The notes below the pieces were generated by a model. The model worked only from the letters and a program-made list of their open reading frames with translations, did no database searches and was not told where the DNA came from. Positions 58,098 to 64,000 of a DNA stretch of 64,000 nt are shown one piece after another; within the stretch, counting starts at the first letter, position 1; every line of letters begins with the position of its first letter. Made by a program: the position numbers and the translations under genes. This DNA comes from Planctomycetaceae bacterium. GTDB taxonomy: Bacteria; Planctomycetota; Planctomycetia; Pirellulales; Thermoguttaceae. The stretch lies in NCBI GenBank assembly GCA_021372005.1, contig JAJFVC010000017.1:62001-126000 (forward strand). Direction: 5' to 3'.

Positions 58098-59162
58098 ATG
58101 AGGTTTCCGCCAGCAAGATTGGTTTTGGGTGCTTTTGCGGTTTTCTGGGCGTTGGGACCGGCATTGGGCGGCGAACGGCCGGACACGGTGTTCGACGAGG
58201 CGAGGCAAGCCGTTTTGAGGGGCGATTTTGACGCCGCCATCGCTCGGCTCAATCCGGCGATTGCGGCGTGGCCGCACGAGGCGAGACTACGCGGACTGCG
58301 AGGAGCCGCATGGATCGGCAAACGACAATACGCCAAGGGCCGTGCCGATCTGGAAGCGGCGATGGCCTCGCATCCGGGAGATGTCTCGCAAAAGTCGCCG
58401 CCGCCGCGATGGCCGCTTTCCCCGTCGCTGTTGCGTCATGGGCGCCGGCAGGTGCGGTTGATGTTGCGCGATCGGCCGTCAATGGCCGAATACGGTGAGT
58501 CAGCCCAATTTTTGCGCACGTGGGCCGTCCGAAAGTTCGCCGGCGAAGAACTCGGCTCGCCGATCGATTGGGATCCCAGTTTGCCGTTGTACTCCGACGC
58601 CGAGCACGTCGCTCCGTCGGACGGCGAGCACGCGGCGATTCAGGTGGGGCCGTTTTACACCGAAGGCGAGAAGCAAGGCCGCGCCCGATCGTTCGAGGAG
58701 CTTTGGGCCGGCGCGGTCTTTGAATTGCACAACGTCACGTTCGCTCCGGAGTTCGTCCGATTGAACGAAGAAGCCGACCGTGGAACGATTTCCAAGCGGG
58801 CGTTCGTACGCGAGATCGTCAAACGGGAGCTGCTGGCCGCCCAGCGCACGCGAGCATTTTACGTGCGACAATTCCTGCCTTGGGCGGAATCGCAAAAAGT
58901 GCCGAGCGATTCGACCTTGTGGTTTTGCGATTGGTGGGACACGCCCGAGACGGCGATGCGCGGGTTTGGCGACAAATCGGTCTATCCGTGGCGGCCCTAT
59001 GCCCGTGTGTACGATTGGAACACGGTGTTTCGCCATTGGCGAGAAGGTCATCGAGCCTGGGCGTTGCGGCTTTTAGAGCGGATGCGGGGTGAACAGGGAT
59101 TCGAGGACGATCGTGAGAATGTAGAGTTTTGGATCCAGCGGGCGCACAGGGACGGCCAATAG
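58098..59162 (+). CDS. Secreted protein with TPR-like start, unknown function
   Basis: The 354-residue product has a signal peptide (about 1-24, ending LGG). Residues about 28-95 form TPR-like helices (DFDAAIARLNPAIAAWPHEARL). The mature C-terminal region at about 115-340 is rich in Trp, Arg and Glu (LWFCDWWDTPETAMRGFGD), with no known motif. The ATG at 58098 is fixed by the TATAAT box 6 bases upstream. Confidence 0.7.
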   Translation: MRFPPARLVLGAFAVFWALGPALGGERPDTVFDEARQAVLRGDFDAAIARLNPAIAAWPHEARLRGLRGAAWIGKRQYAKGRADLEAAMASHPGDVSQKSPPPRWPLSPSLLRHGRRQVRLMLRDRPSMAEYGESAQFLRTWAVRKFAGEELGSPIDWDPSLPLYSDAEHVAPSDGEHAAIQVGPFYTEGEKQGRARSFEELWAGAVFELHNVTFAPEFVRLNEEADRGTISKRAFVREIVKRELLAAQRTRAFYVRQFLPWAESQKVPSDSTLWFCDWWDTPETAMRGFGDKSVYPWRPYARVYDWNTVFRHWREGHRAWALRLLERMRGEQGFEDDRENVEFWIQRAHRDGQ

Positions 59163-59201
59163 GCCATCGCTTCTCTCCCACGCCGAAGATGTTTCCGGCG
59201 G

Positions 59202-60602
59202 TTACAGTTCGACCGTCTGTCGATATTCAGGCACCAACACGTTCCAGCCTAACTGCTGACGGACCGATTGGGCCAGCGATTGGGCGGCCTCAGGCTCGCC
59301 GTGCGTGACGAACAGGGTTTTGGGCGGCTTTTGGAAATGACCGAGCCAACTCAAAAGACCCTCGCGGTCGGCATGGCCGGAGATGCCTTGGATTTGCGAC
59401 ACTTGGGCGCGGACCTCGCGCAAAATGCCGTGAATTCGGACCTCGGGATTGCCGTCGAGAATCTGCCGGCCCAACGTGCCTTGAGCCTGATAGCCGACGA
59501 AAAGGATCGTACACGCGGGGTCGCCAATGTGTTGGGCCAGATGGTGTTTGATGCGCCCGGCCGTGCACATGCCCGAAGTGGACATAATGATCGCCGGACC
59601 TTTCAGGTCGTTTAAGGATTTCGACTCCTCCACGCCGCGGACGACGCGGAGCGACGGAAACTTCAGAAACGAGTCGCCGGCGGCCACGATCTCCTCGGCG
59701 TCGGCGTCGAAACACTCGCGATGATGCCGAAACACCTCGGTGACGTCGGCGGCCATCGGGCTGTCCAAAAAGATCGGCACTTCCTCGATGTGTTGCGAAT
59801 CCAAAAGCCGCTTTAAATGGTAGATTAGCTCCTGCGCCCGCTCGATGGCGAAAATCGGAATGATCACTTTGCCGCCGACGGCGATCGTGCGGTTGATGAC
59901 CGTTTCGAGTTGCGCCTCAACCGGACCATGATGGTTTTCGTGCGTGCGGTCGCCGTAGGTGGATTCCGTTACGATGTAGTCGGCTTCGGTCAAAACGGCC
60001 GGGTTGCGGACGATCGGCTTGCCCGGCTGGCCCAGGTCGCCGGTGAAAATCAACCGCCGCGGTTGGCCGTGATCGTTGCCCCGCAGTTCGATGATCGCGG
60101 AACCCAAAATGTGGCCGGCGTCGTGAAACACGGCGTGAACATGATCGTTGATTCGGATTGGCTCGTCGTAAGGGACCGCTTGTAGCCGCGCGATCGTGCG
60201 ATCGACGTCATGCATGGTGAAAAGCGGCGTCGGCGGATACGTTCCGCGACGACCTTCTTTGCGATGCCGTTTCTTTTTGAACGCGGCGTCTTCCGCTTGA
60301 ATCTCGGCAGCGTCGCGCAACACGAGTTCAACCAAATCGGCCGAGGCGAAGGTGGTCAAAATGGGTCCGCGAAACCCCTCTCGCACCAGTTTCGGCGCCA
60401 GTCCGCAGTGATCCACGTGCGCATGGGTCAGAAGAATGGCGTCGAGCTGCCGAAGCGGCAGGGGACTTTTGTCCCAGTTGCGGGCCAAAAACGCGCGCTC
60501 TTGATGCATGCCGCAGTCGACGAGCAGTTGGGCGCCGTCGGCCTCAAGGTAATATTGCGAGCCGGTCACTTGGCCGGCGCCGCCCAGGAATTGCAGCTTC
60601 AC
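59202..60602 (-). CDS. MBL-fold beta-CASP ribonuclease-like protein
   Basis: The 466-residue protein has the MBL site THAHVDHCGLAP and HxD further on, an H in FHDAGHILGSA, and the beta-CASP region at about 200-360 (TESTYGDRTHENHH, VIIPIFAIERAQELIY). C-terminal motifs include STSGMCTAGRIKHHL and QGISGHADREGLLSWLG. This is the pattern of RNA-processing nucleases related to CPSF-73 and RNase J. The ATG 60632 gives a longer frame, but GTG 60602 with GAGG upstream begins exactly at VKLQFLGGAGQVTG, the family start. The role in RNA decay is inferred. Confidence 0.85.
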   Translation of the reverse strand: MKLQFLGGAGQVTGSQYYLEADGAQLLVDCGMHQERAFLARNWDKSPLPLRQLDAILLTHAHVDHCGLAPKLVREGFRGPILTTFASADLVELVLRDAAEIQAEDAAFKKKRHRKEGRRGTYPPTPLFTMHDVDRTIARLQAVPYDEPIRINDHVHAVFHDAGHILGSAIIELRGNDHGQPRRLIFTGDLGQPGKPIVRNPAVLTEADYIVTESTYGDRTHENHHGPVEAQLETVINRTIAVGGKVIIPIFAIERAQELIYHLKRLLDSQHIEEVPIFLDSPMAADVTEVFRHHRECFDADAEEIVAAGDSFLKFPSLRVVRGVEESKSLNDLKGPAIIMSTSGMCTAGRIKHHLAQHIGDPACTILFVGYQAQGTLGRQILDGNPEVRIHGILREVRAQVSQIQGISGHADREGLLSWLGHFQKPPKTLFVTHGEPEAAQSLAQSVRQQLGWNVLVPEYRQTVEL

Positions 60603-60716
60603 GATGCCGTCCTCTCGGTTGCGCCCCAGCATCTTTCAGTTTACGGCGTAGACATCATAAAGCCAAGGCTTTTTCTTTGCAAATTGGTTTGAAACTCGCA
60701 AAAAAATGTCTGGCCC

Positions 60717-62795
60717 TTATGGTTTTGAGCCGGTCAATTCGTCCACCAACGGTCCGGCCCGATAGATATTTCGCAAGGCTTCGAGAATTGCGCTGCCGTG
60801 GACGGCCGTGGCACGCCCGACTTGGTCGGTGTACTCGTAGTCCCAAACCAGCGAAGCTAAATTGCCGTCGAAAATGATGCCGACCAACTGGCCGTCGCGA
60901 TTGACCACCGGACTGCCCGAGTTGCCGCCGATGATGTCGGCCGTGCAGACAAAATTCATCGGCGTGGCCAGGTTGAGTGATCCCTTGCGATCGAGCCAAC
61001 TTCGCGGCAAGGCGAACGGCTCTTGGTTGTCGTGTTCCGCCGCGTGGCGATAGGCGCCTCCGAGCGTCGTCCAGGCGGGAAATTCTTGGTTGTTTTCCCG
61101 GTAGCCCTTGACCAATCCGAAAGCTAGACGCAGTGTAAACGTCGCGTCGGGATACGCCTCGGTGCCGAACAACGCGAACCGCGCGTTGGCCAGCGTGGCG
61201 TACGCCTGACGCATCGGTTCTTCCACCTGTTGTTCAAATTGCGTCCGGACGATCCGGGCCGGCTTGTCCACCAGCCGCGCCAGTTGGATCATCGGATCGG
61301 TGGACGCGTTGATCGCCGCCGGTCCGCCGTCGGCCAACTGCCGGCGCACGGCCACGTCGGCCAATTGCGTGCCGGCGATCAATTCGGCCGCCCGTTGACG
61401 CGGCGACTTGCCGTTCAATACTTGTTGGACCAATGGGTTCGTCGCGCCTTTTTGTTCGACAAGCATACTCAGCGAATCGGCGAGCAATTCGGTCTGCAAA
61501 TCGGCGTAGATTGGGGCCGGGGAGAACAACTCCTGACGCAACGACTCCAGATTCGACTCGCGATACTCGCGCAGCCGGTCGGCGTTGGGTTTTTGGGTTT
61601 CCTCGGCCAGTCGGACCAACATCCGAGCGATCGTGAACAGCTCGCTGTCGAAGGCTTGACCCTGTTCCAATAGGTTAAAATCGACGCGAATGGTCGCCAG
61701 CGTTTTGAGCGACTGGTCAACCGACTGGACGGCAGCCGTGCACTGGTCACCCAGCGGAGGACGTTTGGCGGCGGCGTCCAGTAGCGAGTCTTGCTCCGAT
61801 CGCTTGCGCGCCATCACGGCGGGGTCTTGCAGTCCGTCGAGTCCGCCGAGTCGGGCTTTGCGAGAGTTTTGGTACATCAGCAAAAGATCCTTGGCCCGTC
61901 GGGCGTTTTCGGCGCTCCGTTGGCTGAACGCCGTCAACAGCACCTCGCGACGCCGCAACAAATCGAGCGACGCCGGCAGCGACACGTCGCGCAGGTACTC
62001 CAGGTGCCGCAGCGTGTTTTGGCGGTCCGTCTTGCCGGGGTTGCCCGCCACAAACACCAAGTCGTCGAGCTTCAGACTGACCGGATTCCAACTCAGAAAT
62101 TGCGGCGTATGGGCCGGGCGGCCGTTTTCATACACGCGGAAGAAACAAATATCGAGATCGTAGCGGGGATATTCAAAATTATCGGGATCGCCGCCGAAAA
62201 ACGCGATGTCCTGCTCCGGCGCGAACACCAATCGGACATCCGTATATTTTTTGTAACGATACAACTGATACATGCCACCCTGGTAGAGCGTCACCACGTC
62301 GCTGCGCAGCCCAGTCTGGTCGGTCGACTGTTTTTCGATCTGATTCATCACCGCGCGGCGTTGGCGTTCGGCCTCGGGCGAACCGGCCGGTGCGGTCACT
62401 GCGGCGTTGACTCGCTGCGTAACATCCTCGATGCTCACCAGCACGTTCAACTCGGAGTCGGGGCACTTCAGTTCTTCTTGACGCGTTTTGGCGTAAAAGC
62501 TCGACCGCATCAGGTCGCGCTCTTTGGTGCTGAGTTTTTGCAGGGCGTCGGCGCCGACGTGATGGTTGGTCATCACCAGTCCATCCGACGAGACCAGCGA
62601 ACCGGAGCCGCCGTTGTTCATCCGAACGGCCGCGTGCTGCAAATGGGCGAACCATTGGGCGTCGGGCTCGAAACCGTGCCGCTCTTTCAATAATTTCAAC
62701 GGCGGATCATTGAACAGCCACATGCCCTCGTCGGCCGTAGCGAGAGACCCGACGGCGAGCGACGCCAAGAGAATGAGAACTCGTTGGAAATGCAT
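60717..62795 (-). CDS. S46 family dipeptidyl-peptidase
   Basis: The 692-residue enzyme has a signal peptide (about 1-21) followed by DEGMWLFNDPPL, the S46 start. The serine-protease triad includes His in MTNHHVGADAL, the Asp between, and Ser in IGGNSGSPVVN near residue 640. S46 enzymes (DPP7/DPP11) release dipeptides from the N terminus of peptides in the periplasm, with specificity set by residues I cannot judge. The helical middle domain at about 250-480 is intact. Confidence 0.92.
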   Translation of the reverse strand: MHFQRVLILLASLAVGSLATADEGMWLFNDPPLKLLKERHGFEPDAQWFAHLQHAAVRMNNGGSGSLVSSDGLVMTNHHVGADALQKLSTKERDLMRSSFYAKTRQEELKCPDSELNVLVSIEDVTQRVNAAVTAPAGSPEAERQRRAVMNQIEKQSTDQTGLRSDVVTLYQGGMYQLYRYKKYTDVRLVFAPEQDIAFFGGDPDNFEYPRYDLDICFFRVYENGRPAHTPQFLSWNPVSLKLDDLVFVAGNPGKTDRQNTLRHLEYLRDVSLPASLDLLRRREVLLTAFSQRSAENARRAKDLLLMYQNSRKARLGGLDGLQDPAVMARKRSEQDSLLDAAAKRPPLGDQCTAAVQSVDQSLKTLATIRVDFNLLEQGQAFDSELFTIARMLVRLAEETQKPNADRLREYRESNLESLRQELFSPAPIYADLQTELLADSLSMLVEQKGATNPLVQQVLNGKSPRQRAAELIAGTQLADVAVRRQLADGGPAAINASTDPMIQLARLVDKPARIVRTQFEQQVEEPMRQAYATLANARFALFGTEAYPDATFTLRLAFGLVKGYRENNQEFPAWTTLGGAYRHAAEHDNQEPFALPRSWLDRKGSLNLATPMNFVCTADIIGGNSGSPVVNRDGQLVGIIFDGNLASLVWDYEYTDQVGRATAVHGSAILEALRNIYRAGPLVDELTGSKP

Positions 62796-62864
62796 GTTTT
62801 TTCCTCTTCTAAAAGAATGCGTGCCTTATTGTTGTCGATCGAGGGGCGGTTTGGCAAGAGCGGA

Positions 62865-62894
62865 TTGACGCCCCCTGTTCCGTCGGCATACAAT
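62865..62894 (+). promoter_or_regulatory. Promoter of UDP-sugar pyrophosphorylase gene
   Basis: TTGACG (62865-62870) and TACAAT (62889-62894), each one base from consensus, are 18 bases apart. The transcript would start near 62901, giving a leader of about 110 bases. Confidence 0.6.
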
Positions 62895-63011
62895 GACGGG
62901 CCGTGAGAAACTCGGCCACTCGTTTTGGAAGGATCCTTACGATTCCTCGTTACGTTTTTGCGGCAAACGGAGATTTCTGAAGAACCGACAAAATCACGCT
63001 GAATGGCCGTC

Positions 63012-64000
63012 ATGATGAAAGACCGGTTGCTCGAAATTCTAAAACCTTACGGCCAGGAGCATTTGTTGGCGTTTTGGGACCGTCTTGGTCCGGACCAACA
63101 ACGGTCGCTCGCCCGGCAAATCGAGGCGGTTGATTTTTTGCAGCTTGCTCGTTGGTTCGAGGGTCGAAATCGACAGGCCGACGTCCGCCGATTGGCCGAA
63201 CGGGCGGCGGCTCCGCCAGGGTTTCGATTGGACGCGGCGAAAAATCCTTTCACCGCCGAGCAGGCCCGGCGTCGCGCGGTCGAGGAGCTGTGCGCCGGAC
63301 GGTTGGCCGCGGTCGTCGTGGCCGGAGGGCAAGGCACCCGGCTTGGTTTCGAGCATCCGAAGGGCATGTTTCCGATCGGGCCGATTTCAAAAAAAACGCT
63401 GTTTCAAATTCACATCGAGAAAATCATCGCCGCCGCACGACGCTATGGCGCCGCGATCCCGCTCTATGTGATGACGAGCCCCGCGACGCACGACGAGACG
63501 ATTGCATTTTTCGACGCCCACGGTCGGTTCGGATTGCCGTCCGACCAGTTGGTGGTTTTTTGCCAGGGCACGATGCCGGTCCTGGACGCCGAGACCGGCC
63601 GGGTCTTGTTGGACGCGCCGGATCGCCTTGCGGTGAGTCCCGATGGACACGGGGGCATGTTGGCCGCCTTCGAGCGTTCGGGCGCTCTGGCCGATGTGCG
63701 GCGACGCGGCATTCGCCATTTGTTCTATTTTCAGGTCGACAACCCGTTGGTCGACATCTGCGGCCAAGAGTTTGTCGGGTATCATTTGTTGGCCGGCTCC
63801 GAGTTCTCGACCCAGGTGATTGCGAAGCGTGATCCGTTGGAGCGAGTGGGCAATGTGGTTGAGGTGGACGGCCGATCCATGGTCATCGAATACAGCGATT
63901 TGCCCGACGATTGCGCCCGGCGTCGCAATCCGGACGGCTCGTTGGCCATCTGGGCCGGCAGCATTGCCGTGCATGTGATGGACGTGGAACTGGTGGCTCG
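63012..64000 (+). CDS. UDP-sugar pyrophosphorylase (UDPGP/UAP1-like), cut by window
   Basis: The frame runs off the window end, so only about 329 residues are seen. An N-terminal helical region leads to the nucleotide-binding loop VVVAGGQGTRLGFEHPKGMF, and the GHGGMLAAF and YFQVDNPLVD motifs match the eukaryotic-type UDP-N-acetylglucosamine pyrophosphorylase (UAP1/QRI1) group of the UDPGP family. It would make UDP-N-acetylglucosamine or UDP-sugar from UTP and the sugar 1-phosphate. In-frame ATG codons at 63003, 63012 and 63015 are possible starts; none has a clear ribosome site. Confidence 0.88.
   Translation, partial: MMKDRLLEILKPYGQEHLLAFWDRLGPDQQRSLARQIEAVDFLQLARWFEGRNRQADVRRLAERAAAPPGFRLDAAKNPFTAEQARRRAVEELCAGRLAAVVVAGGQGTRLGFEHPKGMFPIGPISKKTLFQIHIEKIIAAARRYGAAIPLYVMTSPATHDETIAFFDAHGRFGLPSDQLVVFCQGTMPVLDAETGRVLLDAPDRLAVSPDGHGGMLAAFERSGALADVRRRGIRHLFYFQVDNPLVDICGQEFVGYHLLAGSEFSTQVIAKRDPLERVGNVVEVDGRSMVIEYSDLPDDCARRRNPDGSLAIWAGSIAVHVMDVELVA

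Overview
The window looks like a chromosomal segment of a Gram-negative planctomycete, probably Pirellulales-like. The reasons are a DUF1559 pseudopilin-type protein with an H-X9-DG motif, a PEP-CTERM surface protein, many secreted proteins of no recognised family, unusual sigma factors, and a scattered but substantial lipid A/core pathway (LpxD, LpxI, LpxK, a WaaF-like heptosyltransferase, a sugar kinase and LptF). The taxonomic call is inference from gene content; there is no rRNA gene in the window, and I saw no tRNA, CRISPR array or insertion sequence.

Layout. 0-1.5 kb: a secreted HEAT-repeat protein and a small YezD-like protein, closed by a clear terminator. 1.65-12.5 kb: a co-directional phage-like structural cluster (protease, capsid cement and major capsid candidates, LamG protein, head-completion and tail-terminator candidates) with no terminase, portal, tape measure, lysis or integrase gene visible. 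It runs by an 11-base overlap into three glycosyltransferases, and an oppositely oriented XRE regulator with a strong, apparently leaderless promoter sits at its right edge. 13-15 kb: a sigma factor carrying an N-terminal array of helix-turn-helix modules. 15-36 kb: housekeeping and envelope genes (lpxD-lpxI, a sensor kinase with a haem-like site, rnhA, prfB with its programmed frameshift, an AsmA-like giant, LptF, two membrane or lipid glycosyltransferases) plus two large dynamin-like GTPases.

37-43.3 kb holds the most interesting module. A cobalamin riboswitch, clearly recognisable on the minus strand at about 41357-41555, precedes a three-gene operon: a DUF1559 pseudopilin-like protein, a PEP-CTERM-anchored secreted protein and the corrinoid adenosyltransferase cobO. 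This suggests a B12-repressed cell-surface corrinoid capture system feeding adenosylation. Nothing in the window resembles BtuB, BtuF or BtuCD. The operon is insulated from the upstream primary sigma factor gene by a strong terminator. hemE lies about 0.9 kb downstream.

44-64 kb: a small zinc-ribbon membrane protein, a sialate O-acetylesterase, a POT-family transporter broken by one in-frame amber codon, an M2-like peptidase, an NAD(P)-binding protein overlapping rlmN, carB, the lipid A/core cluster (kinase, waaF, lpxK), a secreted protein with a leaderless-type promoter, a beta-CASP nuclease, an S46 peptidase and the 5' part of a UDP-sugar pyrophosphorylase cut by the window edge.
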